Origin: Diphasiastrum complanatum
Taxonomy: Eukaryota; Streptophyta; Lycopodiopsida; Lycopodiales; Lycopodiaceae
Length of the DNA: 64,000 nt
Direction of reading: 5' to 3'
Assembly (NCBI GenBank): GCA_029204225.1
Contig: CM055092.1
Coordinates: 72,488,308-72,552,307 of the forward strand
The translations under genes and the position numbers were made by a program. Positions within the stretch are counted from its first letter, which is position 1, and each line of letters begins with the position of its first letter. The notes under the pieces are model-generated. The model was not told the origin of the DNA, did not search any database, and worked only from the letters and a program-made list of their open reading frames with translations. This document shows positions 1 to 10,894 of this stretch, piece after piece.

Positions 1-1011
1 TTTTGTATTTTTTTTGTTGAATATGCATTGCTTGTCACTTGTATATTTTTTTTCGACTTGCATAGAGCCAATACAGACTTTTCGTAGATATAAACAAGCG
101 GAATTTTTTCTTAGGGGTGGATGCAAACCTACCTGTTTTTGGATGACGGACACTTATGATTTCTCCGTTAATCTACCTGATGACATCTTTAGTGTATTCT
201 TAGCTGACATTACGAGATGCTACGAATCCATTCCTATTTTGGGGAAAGATGGTCTACAAGAGGTTTTAACAGATACACATACATGCACACACACAAACCT
301 TTGATGGGCTCTCAGAATCCTAAACTTGCATACATCACATACAAACACACATTTCGTACTAACACATTCTCTACCGCCTTTGACCTCCAGCCGCCCATCA
401 TTGACGGGCTTTCCCACTAGTATTAATATAAAACTATTACTTTTAGAACTCCTGTGCGGATTTGGAGGCTCATCAAAAGCCTGGTGCCCTCACCTGCAAG
501 TGCTCGCAAGTCTGAAATCTCAAAAAAATAATGGTGCTTTTGTGTGCTCGTGTGCCTGCACTTTCGTGTGTGCATGTGCTTAAAGCCCAGCAAAATCTTT
601 TTGGTGTCTCCTCAAAATCAAAAACACTAAAACCTTTAAGGCCCACCAAACATTTGAAGGGCCTTTGATGTCCTTGCCCATGCCACATGGCGCGTTGGGA
701 GTGCAGTGGGACCAAACGCGGAGGTAGTGCCTTTAAGGGGCCCAATGAAATAAGAGTAATAGGGCCCATGGTCACACGTAGTCCCAGCAAGTGAAGGAGT
801 TGAATTATAGGCGTCAGGTGACCACAATCTTCACGTACCTTGAATACGGAAGGAGAGAGTGAGAAAAAGTGGATCGTTCAAATTTCATCTCCTCGCCATC
901 GCCTCTCGATCCTCGGGAGTCGATGCATGCAGTTTTCTGCTGCAGCGAACGAAAATATTTTGTCATTCTTTAATTGGACCGTCAGATTTGTTCTCAGAAA
1001 GAAAGACGATT
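1..1011. other. Upstream flank, no gene recognised
   Basis: No coding region, RNA gene or transposon domain is recognisable here. There is a short imperfect CA-rich run near 275-297 and generally mixed composition. The stretch just before the tandem repeats (about 840-1011) is purine-rich and then pyrimidine-rich and could hold the promoter or transcription start of the phosphate transporter downstream, but I see no convincing TATA box and place none. Confidence 0.5.
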
Positions 1012-1380
1012 TTTCTGTTCAGATTTGTGAAAGCAGCAATTATTATCAGATGCTCCGATGCATTTTCTGTCCGGATTTGTGAAAGCAGCAACAATCGGTA
1101 GATGATTTGATGCATTTTCTGTTCAGATTCGTCGAAGCAACAGTATCATTGGATGCTTTGATGGATTTTCTGTTCAGATTTGTGAAAGCACAAGTAATTA
1201 TTAGATTCTTCGATCCATTTTCTGTTCAGATTCGTCAAAGCATCAGTAATCAGTAATCACTGGATGCTTTGATGCATTTTCTGTTCAGATTTGTGAAAGC
1301 AGCAGTTATTATCAGATTCTTTGATGCATTTTGGTTCAGATTTGTGAAAGCAGCGATAATTATCAGATGTTTCCATGCAG
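1012..1380 (+). repeat. 52-bp tandem repeat, about 7 copies, upstream of the transporter
   Basis: Seven imperfect copies of a unit of about 52 bp follow each other. Each begins with TTTCTGTTCAGATTTGTGAA or a close variant, continues through AGCAGCAGTAATTATCAGAT and ends with a GATGCAT-like word. Some copies differ mainly in a TTTGTGAAAG versus TTCGTCAAAG variant block, and the fifth has a small internal duplication of AGTAATC. The array ends about 88 bp before the start codon of the transporter, so it probably lies in the 5' untranslated region or the proximal promoter. The repeat itself is plain in the sequence; any regulatory role is inference. Confidence 0.85.
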
Positions 1381-1387
1381 TGAAGAG

Positions 1388-1467
1388 ATGATCAGGAATT
1401 GAGAAGTGCAGAGCGGGGTATGAATATTACTGCGGCAGCTTCCATTGGAGGTGAAAAGCATTTCTGA
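1388..1467 (+). promoter_or_regulatory. Two upstream ORFs in the leader of the phosphate transporter
   Basis: Two short AUG-initiated frames precede the chosen start. The first (1388-1402) has 4 codons. The second (1420-1467) reads MNITAAASIGGEKHF and stops one base before the main ATG at 1469. A ribosome translating the second frame would terminate almost on top of the main start, a layout that permits reinitiation or strong repression. Whether either lies in the mature leader depends on the transcription start, which I cannot place. Confidence 0.5.
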
Positions 1468-1468
1468 G

Positions 1469-2293
1469 ATGAGCATGGGCATGACGCCAGTTCTTCTTAG
1501 TCGCTATTCTCTTTATAATACTCCTCCTTGCTTAAACCGTGCAGGCAGATTAGCCATCTTCCAATCGAATATTAGAAGGCATCAATCCCATAATAACAGC
1601 GATAATAATTCCAGAAGGCAGGATTGCAATAATATATTTGTTCACCTTGGGCTTGGGGATTTAAGCCAAGCAAAATCTGTGAATAGAATCCTCAGTATTT
1701 CTGCGTCTGCTTCTTCTTTTGCGCATCAAGGCAATGGGGACTTTGATGAGGATCGTCAGGTCGGGCTTGCGGATACGCACGCAGGGCATTCTGTTAGTGG
1801 TTCAACAGTCAATGAGAGGAATGGCACCGGATTTGGTAAAAACGGGCATAAATCTTTAGAAAATGTGGGAATGCCAGGGATGACGGAGGCTTTTCACATC
1901 ACACCTCGGACTGCCACTGGCATCATTATAGGGATATCAATTTCTGCTCTCATTTTTCCCTTTCTCATGCAGCCGTTACAGTTAGCAACGCCTCTGAAGA
2001 CCAAATTTCTCTCTTATTTGACACTTCTTTGTGGTTTTTATATGGCGTGGAATATAGGAGCAAATGATGTAGCAAATGCTATGGGAACATCAGTCGGATC
2101 AGGTGCTCTTTCGCTAAGACAGGCAGTGGTAACAGCGTCTATTCTGGAATTCACTGGAGCTTTTATGGTTGGCTCTCATGTGAGTGAGACCATGCAAAAA
2201 GGCATACTGGTGTCAAGTGTGTTCATCGGCAAAGACTCCTTACTATTTGCAGGAATGCTTTCATCATTGGCAGCTGCTGGGACTTGGCTGCAA
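1469..2293 (+). CDS. PHT2;1: Chloroplast phosphate transporter PHT2;1-like, exon 1
   Basis: Exon 1 encodes residues 1-275 of a 611-residue PiT-family transporter. PHT2;1 is known as a low-affinity H+/Pi (or Na+/Pi) symporter of the plastid inner envelope that imports phosphate into the chloroplast. The first roughly 140 residues are Ser/Asn/Arg-rich with few acidic residues at the start, fitting a transit peptide. Hydrophobic helices follow from about residue 150, and the PiT signature GANDVANA is at about 197-204, followed by MGTSVGSGALSLRQAV. The ATG at 1469 is the first in-frame ATG; the frame is open further upstream to 1424 but has no ATG there, so the start is likely but not certain. 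The exon ends after GTWLQ at a GT donor (CAA|GTGAGG). Flowering-plant homologues are of similar length (about 590 residues). Confidence 0.95.
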
Positions 2294-4424
2294 GTGAGGT
2301 TTCAAATGCTTGCATTAATTTTTTAATACCGATCAGACCTGTAATCTAAAATCTTTTTGCTTGTTCAATCTTATGTTTTCGATATTGCGGTTTACAGAAT
2401 GCCCAGATGGATTTTTCCAGTCTAGGGTAGGTACTTGTGGAGATTGAATCTTGTCATTTGCACTATAAGGAGCCCATGTTCTTCTGTAATAACTACTAGT
2501 GTCACTGACTTGAGTAGAAGTGGATTTTGGATTTTCTACCTCAGATGAAACGAAACGAACAAGCTATCTTGAAGATTAGTTTATGTCTCGTATTAATCAA
2601 GGTGACCGACTTATTTGACATTTTGTGTAACCTATCTTTTTTAACTTTTCACTTGACATGTGATCTTCTTTGATACTAGACAACATATCAACCTTGTATA
2701 TCTTCTAGAATACATCTAATATTTTCATAGTTATCTGAAGGGGCTAAATTAGGGGAAACTTCTCTGAGTTGAGTTTTGTTCATTGAAAAGGTTGATTAAA
2801 ATGACTAGAATTTGACTATGTATGTAGATTGACCCCGTAACAAAATATCAAGGTCAATAGACTCCAGACAACTATCCATAGAGGAGTTGATGTGCTCGAC
2901 TTAAAATTTTTTCATTTGTTACTTGTTCAATCCTCGTCAGATATGGTGAAATCTCATGTAGCGAAAACCCTTTGATTGAAACTACGTCTCCAAATAACTT
3001 GTTGCCAACATGATGGATGCTGGAAATTTCTGGGCACATGGATCTGTTTGAAACTGTCTCTGGAAGAGAGGAAAATATTCTGCAGATTGCATGCCTTCTA
3101 GTAGATGTGCAATTTTCCTCATATTGCTGTTGTGTTGAATTGGTTTGATTTCGCCTGATTTTGGTTATCAATTCCTTGACAACTTACTGGTTTGTGTAGA
3201 GTTGCGGAATTAATGGATTCATTGCCATGCATGGAACAGTCGGTAAATTTTCAGTTCTTTGCCAACTAAATTATTTCCATTGTTGGTAGCAATCATTAGA
3301 GGTACTTTGATTTCTCGTTCCCACATTTGCATTTGCTTGCTCATGCAATCATATCTCCTTCACCATTATTTCTACAACTTTGCTTGCGCGAGTCCATTCT
3401 CAAATTGCATATGTAAATTGCTGTTATGATGTTACCATAGTTTACAGCTTTTGGTAGTTGTTTTCTGGTTTGGACTACTGTGTGGCTGTGTAGTTGGCTA
3501 GCTTTGCATGCTGGAGGTTCTTTTCTCTGGTATGGGTTCTTTGGGGTTTTCCTTGAGATGAGAATGAGTATTGGAGGTTGATTGTTGGCCTGTAGCACAT
3601 TTGTTGATTTGTGGAGAGTCACTGTGTTTCCAAGAATCCATCGCTGGTATGGTGCTAGAGTTATTGAATTGTAACTGTTGGCAGCCTTCCAATCTGGCTG
3701 TGGCCTTCTCTGGAAGGGTGCTTGATGTGTAAGGGAATCCTGAAAGAACAGCCATACTTTTGAACCTGTATTGCAATTGGGGCAAAGCCGAAGCAAGGCT
3801 GGAGTTTGCGTGTTCCAGCAAATGGATTAATGATTGAAGTAGGGCTAGGGAGCCTGTACCAGATTAAAAATGGGTTCTAAAGATTAATTTGCCCACAGGT
3901 ATCTTACAAATTGACTTTGTAGAAACTACTTGCAAATGTCAATTTAGTATATTATATTTTGGTCCTCATAATTTGTTTCGGGTTAAGGGCAAATCCTTAG
4001 GGAAAGACCTTTATCCATTATTTGATTCAGTTAGTACTCATAATCTCATAATTCTCAACTTGTGACGTTGAAGTTTGGGATTTTAAAGTTCCGGGATTGG
4101 AGCTTGACTTTTGGGGGCACATTGAGAAGATAGACTTTCATGTTTTGAATTAGGTTATGAATGGTTCTTTAATATATATGACTCTTTGCAAATCAAATTT
4201 AAAAATCATAGGATGGTTTGTTGATACCAGTGGAAAGAAAGTATTTATTTTGGAGATAATACTTGTACTTAGTTTCCGATGATTTCATCGGCGGTATTAA
4301 TAAAGGAATTTCACAATTTTAATTGTTATCATCTTTTTTGAAATTTAGTTTACATTGTGATATTTTTGAATCTTCCGATGTGATTGATGGCGAATCTTTT
4401 AATATTGAAACGGATTTAGAACGA
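2294..4424. other. Intron sequence, nothing recognised
   Basis: AT-rich intronic sequence with no domain-bearing reading frame, no LTR and no clear repeat. Minus-strand open frames near 3341-3821 have no recognisable motif or coding-like repetition and look like chance. Confidence 0.5.
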
Positions 4425-5445
4425 GAAATTTGTAAATTTTTTTCTAATGAGTTACCTCATGGTTGTCATCTTGGTCGGTCGATCATAAAATAGAATTAAT
4501 TCTGGGTAGTCAACCTATTTTCTAACAATCGTACCGGTTTAGTCTGGAGGAAGAGGAGGAAGTGACTCGACAAGTTGAGGAATATCTCCAAATGGATCAT
4601 ATTCGTCCCAGTAAGTCAACATTGGGAGCACCAGTTCTTCTTCGCAATAAGAAGGATGGTACATTCCGGATGTGTGTAGACTGTAAAGGATTGAATAAGG
4701 TTACTATAAAGTACAGATATCCCTTACCTAGGATGGTCGATCTGGTTGTTCGTTTCGGTGGAGCCAAATAATCCCCTTAAACGGATTTGCGAAGGGGTTA
4801 TGATCAGATCAAAAATCCAGATGATATATTGAAAACGGGTTTTAGGACTTGGTTTGGTCATTCGGAATTTTTAGTTTTGCCTTTTGGTTGACGAATGCTC
4901 CAGCTACATTTTAACATATGATGAATGACTTATTTCGCTCGTATGTTGTAGTGTTTCTGGATGATATTCTCATCTATAGTAGGGCACTGAAAGAGCATAT
5001 GAAGCATCTCCGTATTGTTTTAAGGATCTTGAAACAAGAGAAGCTTTATGCTAATGAATCAAAATGCTAATTCTTTAAGAGAGAACTGCTTTATCTTGGT
5101 CATGTCATATCCTGGCATGTAGTTAAGATTGATCGGGAAAAGATAAAGACGGTTATTGAATAGCCAGTTCCTAAGACCGCACGTGAGCTCAAATCTTTTT
5201 GTGGATTCACTTTTTTCTTCCGCAAATTTATTCTTGATGATTCGAAGATAGCTGCACCTCTCAACGGTTTGTTGAAAGGAGTTAAAACTTGGAAGGCTAG
5301 GCCAAGTCCAACAATTGAGTGGAATGAGGAATTATATTCTTGAGTTTATTAGCAAATCCAGACAAACTTTACGTTGAGAAAGTGGATGCTAGTGATTTTG
5401 CTATTGGTGCGGTTCTACTTCATGACATCCCCATGTTAATCCAAC
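4425..5445 (+). pseudogene. Decayed Ty3/Gypsy reverse transcriptase relic
   Basis: Translation in shifting + frames gives a Gypsy pol from just before reverse transcriptase (ELPHG and GRS motifs, then [14 protein letters not shown]) through the fingers ([18 protein letters not shown]) and the catalytic loop [10 protein letters not shown] near 4950, to the RT/RNase H linker and the first RNase H strand (VDASDFAIGAV near 5383). It has several stops and frameshifts and no LTRs. Its residues differ clearly from both younger families in the window, so it belongs to a third, older lineage. It ends abruptly at about 5445. Confidence 0.8.
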
Positions 5446-6243
5446 CCCCCTACTGACATACCAACATCTACTACGGTATGTGTGTCATCGACAACTCTTT
5501 AAATTGTGGTGGAATCAATTCCATCCCTACTAACAACATCATGCACCTGCTCCAACTCATGAGGAAGAAGCCTCCTTGTTCTTCTTCTCATTCGCTCTAA
5601 TCTATTCCTGCCCTCTGATCTAGACTCTAACTTCGACGTCCTATAGGGGTGACAATCTCTCCTGAATTACCTACAAAACCAACATCACCAACGGGCATAT
5701 GTTCGACCCTATGCAAGTTTGAAACCAAACTTGCAGTTGAACATGTCGCCTCCTCAACAACACGGACGACAGGTGCGGACGATAATGCCCTTCGCACCTC
5801 GTTGTGTTTTCTATTTAACCTCCTCCTCCTTGCGGACCGGATCTCACCCTTTGGATAATGTACGAAGGATTGTTCTGCACACACTCAGGGGTGTCCGTGC
5901 TCTAGTCTAGATAAAATTTTCACTTCTTTAGAAACAAATACCCGTGGAATTGAAACACAGATTATTAGATTTGTTGTAAAATTTGTTGAAAATAACAAAA
6001 CAATTGCTGACTGCAGCTGGAAATCAGAAAAACATATAATTAAAGAAAGTTTGAACATACATAATAAATTTATGGTTAGGTTATGATTGGGGATAGGGTC
6101 AGATGATGACTAAGAGCGTGTGTTTATGTTTGGAGAGTTTTCAAGTTTACGTAAAATCACTTTTAACATTTTCACAAAGGAAATGGAGCACCTCACAGAA
6201 CGTAATTTGTGAGGCAAATTTTTTTATGGCCCAAATTTTTTAT
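5446..6243. other. Intron sequence, nothing recognised
   Basis: No gene or transposon domain recognised. Open frames on both strands between 5627 and 5910 overlap each other, lack motifs and are treated as chance. Confidence 0.4.
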
Positions 6244-6357
6244 GGTCGACATCGACTACTTGGGCCGCCACTGACTACTCAGGCCGACACCGACTACTCG
6301 GGATGACGCCGACTACTCGGGCCGACATCGACTACTCGGGCCGACGCCGACTATTCG
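6244..6357 (+). repeat. 19-bp minisatellite, exactly six units
   Basis: Six back-to-back 19-bp units with consensus GGCCGACRCCGACTACTCG fill this interval exactly (6 x 19 = 114 bp). Units 3, 5 and 6 are closest to consensus; units 1, 2 and 4 carry one to four changes. The unit has an inner GCCGAC repeat and is GC-rich against an AT-rich surround. No function can be read from it. Confidence 0.9.
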
Positions 6358-6839
6358 CCCTATTTGGTCTGACAAATCTAGGCTTAGAAACAAAAGCAGT
6401 AGCATCACCATATCCAATTCAAGCAACACCTCAAAATCAAAAGGAAAGAAATATATATGTACAACAACCTTCAAAGCAAAGAAATACATATTACTGAACT
6501 CAGAGCACGTGAATCGTGATTGATTGCTGCTGAAATGATCAACGCTTTGACGAAATGGGATCTCGCACGAAATGAGAGAGAGAGTACAGAGAGGACTAAT
6601 AAACAGGTACATGTCAAGTATGCACGGTGGGAGCATGAAAGCTCTACCACTTGAAAAAAACAAGACTACAAAAAAACAAGAAATAGTGACTGGCACAAGC
6701 AAAGTCTATCATCATGGTACAATAGTTGTCTCTCCACCTGTAAAATAATGATGTATAGTATGTTGTGACACTGTCACTGATCAAACTGCGGATCTCTATC
6801 TTTGAGTGGATGGACGGTGTCGTCTCTGCTGCCGTGAAG
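6358..6839. other. Intron sequence, nothing recognised
   Basis: Mixed sequence with short purine-rich runs (GAGAGAGAG near 6573). No domain, repeat array or LTR is recognised. Confidence 0.4.
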
Positions 6840-7175
6840 CTGTAGGCTGTGGCCCGACCCCGCGCCCGGGGGTCAAGCGCGGACCCGAAATGGCCGTGCC
6901 CGGCCCGGACCCTCATGTCTAATATTATATATATATATATTTTTCAAAAAACAAAAAAAAATACTAGAGGCCTCTCCCCGCTCACTCCAACATGCCCAAA
7001 AACAATTAAAAGTAATTTTCCTCCCCCTTCCCCTCCCCCCCCGAATTTAATTATCAGGGGGTGGACGACGACTACCTGCCCCCTCCGGTTAAAAAAACCG
7101 AAATTTGCAAAAAACCTACCCATTGCCCATGCCTCCCATAATTGAGATACCATGAAACGAGCATGAAAGAGCGTG
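6840..7175 (+). mobile_element. GC-rich terminal region of a hAT-like foldback family (copy 1)
   Basis: This stretch aligns by eye with 29895-30310 and more loosely with 47212-47540 and the reverse of 60895-61189. Shared blocks are CGCGCCCGGGGG, GCCCGGCCCGGA-CCTCATGT followed by (AT)n, an A-rich tract, CCCCGCTC-CTCC, CCCCCCCCGAATTAATTA, and CCATGCCTCCCATAA-TGAGATACC. At 47.2 and 61.2 kb the same block forms the inverted ends of one large element, so here it is probably one end of a related element whose partner end is not recognisable nearby. Family assignment to hAT rests on the transposase inside the 47-61 kb member. Confidence 0.6.
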
Positions 7176-7200
7176 AGTGTGTCTATGTATAAATGATTAA

Positions 7201-7578
7201 GAGATCCTTATACCACAACTTGATGGTTTCGAGAATTGGGCAGAGGAGGATACAAACCTGAGAGCAAATTATGCCAAGGCTTCCAAAAAACTTTGGCAGC
7301 GAGCCAAAAGTAGGCTATTGTTACTAAAGCGAAGCTTCAAAGCTAAAGTAACATCGAAAGAACAGATTGAGTCGCGCAGAAAGGTGTTGGATATAGAGCA
7401 CCTGCTGGAGCTAGGCAAACTTCAAGATCAACTGAAGTTCTTGAATTCTAGGTCTGCATACTCGCCTGGTAGAGAGTTGCCCTCTCTGAAGGATGATCTA
7501 AAGGTCCAAAGAAAAAGAATACAAGCTGCTCAAGCTATGCTTGACCACATAATTTTCTTGGATAAATTTTTCCAGTGA
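7201..7578 (+). pseudogene. Unrecognised helical coding fragment, possibly a captured exon
   Basis: An open frame of 125 codons runs from just after a stop at 7198 to a TGA at 7576-7578. Its product is rich in Lys, Leu, Glu and Gln with heptad-like spacing (KLWQRAKSRLLLLKRSF, HLLELGKLQDQLKF, LKVQRKRIQAAQAMLDHIIF), so it should be largely alpha-helical or coiled coil. It starts without an ATG close to the frame opening, as an internal exon would. It sits beside a transposon terminus and is not part of any chromovirus frame. I do not recognise the family. It could be a gene fragment carried by a transposon or an exon of a transposon gene. Confidence 0.35.
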
Positions 7579-8054
7579 TGTTTACTATCCTGTCTCTCTT
7601 GGTGGTTGTTGAGTATGATAGCTACCATGCACAGACGTCTGACATTCATTTGTTATAAATGTCATTGAAAGCTTTTGTCCATTGTGGAGATGTTAAGAAT
7701 AGAGTTGTGTCAGCTTACACCGACCATTTGGTGCCACCGGACGCTGGGCTTCTGTAGTGGATGTGGTTACCAGTTTCAGCGATGTTGAGTTTACTAGTTT
7801 CCAGATGAGCTTTATCATCAGATGACTCATGAGTTTGAGGGTGATATAGATTAGAATCTTGAAAGTTCTGGACTGTGATGTTTGCCATCCTCGAGATTGT
7901 GATTTCTTTTTATCTAGTCATGCAGGCATCATTGTAAGTCTCAGCATAGCTTCATCTCCCAGTTCTTCTTCTGCAACCTGCTATGCCTTTCTGAAACAAA
8001 TTGCACTCTTCACTACATTGCATTCTGAGAGTAAATATGAAATAACATACGTAG
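7579..8054 (+). repeat. Segments repeated elsewhere in the window
   Basis: Two blocks recur. About 7755-7795 (GGATGTGGTTACCAGTTTCAGCG) matches in reverse the 180-bp spacer at 13392-13571; both read as VDVVTSFS when translated. About 7874-7955 (GTGATGTTTGCCATCCT and AGTCATGCAGGCATCA) matches 20527-20610 in the same orientation. These are probably pieces of one DNA element or captured gene broken up by the two chromoviruses that follow. No intact gene is seen. Confidence 0.5.
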
Positions 8055-10843
8055 TTAGGTACGGTTCTCACGAGCATAACTCTCTGCCCTAGCTACAACT
8101 TTGGACAAGCTATCTTGTGCCAACTCTAGCTTCTATTGCATCTGAGCCAAAAACTCTACAACACTAGGTACCCTTTGCGGAATCCCTATGATTGAAGGAC
8201 TCAGTGGCCTGAAACCATAATTGAGCTCAAATGGACTCAATCTAGTGGACGCATGTCTCTTATCATTGTGCGCGAACTCCAATAGCGGTAAATGCTTTAC
8301 CCAGTCTGTTTGCGTACTACTAACATATGCCCTAACCACATCTTCCAAGATTTGATTCACTCGCTCTGTCTGACCATCCGTCTGAGGATGCTCAGAGCTA
8401 CTCATCCGCAACTATGTTCCCAGCTTGGCGAACACCTCAATCCAGAAATTTCCCGTAAACTTGGGATCCCTGTCAGAAACTATGGACTTCAGAAGACCAT
8501 GTAACCTGACAATCTTTTGAATAAACAACTCAGCCACTTGCGAAACTGTGACCTTCTTGGTCGTTGCGATGAAATGAGCCATCTTGGAAAACCTGTCTAC
8601 CACTACCATAACGGAATTGAATCCATTCTGGGTCTTGGGTAGCCCAACAATAAAATCCATAGAGATGCTTTCCCACCTTCCTGTAGGTATCTCAAGTGGA
8701 TGTAGCAAGCCCGGAGGACTTACTCTCTCGGCCTTGTTCACCTGACAAGCTGTGCAACGCTGGACGTACTCTCTTACATCCCGCTGCAATTGTGGCCAGA
8801 GCCCTTTCAAAAGCTCACTGGTCTTATCAATACCAGGGTGTCCTGCGCGGGGACTATCATGGCATTCATGAAGTATCTTACGACGAAGATCCTTCACGTC
8901 TGGCACGAAAACTCTTCCATTTCTCAATAACGTACCATCCTTCACGGTGTACGTTAGATATGTACTGGTGTGTGCCTCTACGGGAGCGACAGCCTCGACT
9001 AACTCTTCCGTTTGATCGACTACCTTGCGCGCATTAGGCCACACACGCTGACAATGCGGGTCCTTTTCTTGAGCCTTCTTAATCTCCTCCATGAGACCAC
9101 TGTCAACCACAGTAAAGCTCATCTGATGCAGTATACGAGATAGTGCATAAGCGACCACATTTTCCTTCCCTCTATGGAAGTGAATTTCCAAATGAAATTC
9201 CTGTATCAGCTCAGCTCACCGATCTTGGCGGCCTTACAAATCTGGCTGAGTGCAAAATACTTTATAGTATAATGATCTGTGTACACATAAAACTCAGCGT
9301 CGTATAAATAATGTCTCCACACCTTGAGCGCATGTACTCACATACAGCTCTTGCTCCTGTGCGTATATACCATCTTGGCTCAACACTACACCTATGGCAA
9401 TGCCACTTGCATCCATCTCTAGGTCAAATGATATCTGGGTATCAATAAACTTGAGAACTGGAACCGTGGCCATCGCCTCCATCAAGTTTTCAAACCTGTG
9501 CTGAGCTTTAGCAACCCACCAATCTACAGTGCTGTTTTTCCGTAACTGGTCCATCAAAGGAGCAGCTACCTTGGAATAGTTCCTAACGAACTGCCGGTAG
9601 AACTTACAAAAGCCTAAGAAAGACTGTAATTGGCATATATCGACAGGCCTCGGCCACTTCTTAACCACAACCACCTTGGCTGGGTCAACCGAAATACCCT
9701 CAACTGTCACCACGTGACCCAAATACTCGACACGAGTCTTACACAACTCTGTCTTCTGAGCATTGGCATACAAGACAGAAGCTTGTAACTTGCCCAATAC
9801 GGTCTTGAGATGAACCTCATGCTCCTTGACCGCTTTACTAAAAACCAATATATCGTCAATAAAATTGACGACAAACTTGCCCATATAGTCTTGCAAGACA
9901 TCGTTCATGAGCATCATGAACGTGGCTGGGGCGTTGGTTAACTCAAACGGCATAACCAAAACTCAAAATGACCGAAACGAGTTCGGAAGGCCGTCTTCAT
10001 CTCGAATCCGTATTTGATGGTATCCACTTTTGAGATCTATCTTACTGAAAATGGTTGCATCTTGCAACACATCCAGTAGATCATCAATCCTGGGCATCGG
10101 ATACCTGTGCTTTACAGTGATCTTATTTAATCCCCTGTAATCTACACACATCCGGAAACTACCATCCTTTTTCTTAACAAGTAAAATAGGAGAGGCGAAA
10201 GGTGAATAACTGGGACGGATGTACCCTAGCTTGAGATACTCCTCCAACATCTTTCTGACTTCCTCTTCCTCTTTTAGGCTCATCCTATAAGGAGGCCTAC
10301 ATACCGGACTTGCCCCTGGAACGAGCTCAATACGATGATCAACGTTCCGACTAGGCGGCAATCCCTCTGGCATATTACTGATTAGCACATGTTTAAACTG
10401 CGTGCGGTTGGACTTCTCCAACTCACTTGGTAATGCAAATACATGTGCACTAGGGGATGCAAAAGTAAATGAAGCTTCTTGTGGTTTATTAGTGAGTGTG
10501 CTTATATGATTATTACCAACATAAGAATCAAAACTGGAATCAACATTCACATAACACAACCACAAATACTGAATCTCCATTCCATATAGGTAACAAGAGG
10601 ACCCTCAACAGATGGTCTCTCCCCCTTTAAGACATGAGACATACCCTCATGCCCGAACTTATACACATGTGACTTAAAATCTATAGCGGGCTGCTTACTT
10701 GCATGCCACCGCTTACCAAGTACAATATCAAACTTAGCTAGTTTAGTAATTTCAAAATCTAACTTCTCGGTATACATCTGAATAGACAAAGACGCCCGAG
10801 AGATTCTTTCATCCCAAACCTCTGTTCCCTTACCATCTGGCAT
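8055..10843 (-). pseudogene. Pol remnant of chromovirus B (protease end, RT, RNase H, integrase)
   Basis: Successive open pieces give the protease C-terminal part (10843-10547, IVLGKRWHASKQ), RT fingers and palm (10580-9963, [20 protein letters not shown]), the RT catalytic loop FIDDILVFS near 9850, RNase H (LEMDASGIAIGVVLSQ near 9400), and integrase with its zinc-binding H/C residues (ECHDSPRAGHPG, CTACQ) and core ([17 protein letters not shown]). The frame is broken at about 9960, 9290-9190 and 8411, and the RNase H segment is partly deleted. Non-functional. Confidence 0.85.
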
Positions 10844-10894
10844 CTCAACAGTATACCGGTAATCAAGATGGAACAGTAGCCAAGTGAAATTTTC

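Noticed and set aside
3341-3821. Overlapping minus-strand open frames of 107 and 151 codons
   Set aside because: No motif, no repeat of the sequence elsewhere, and two competing frames over the same DNA; treated as chance openness in intron sequence.
5627-5910. Open frames on both strands (60-85 codons)
   Set aside because: Mutually overlapping with no recognisable domain.
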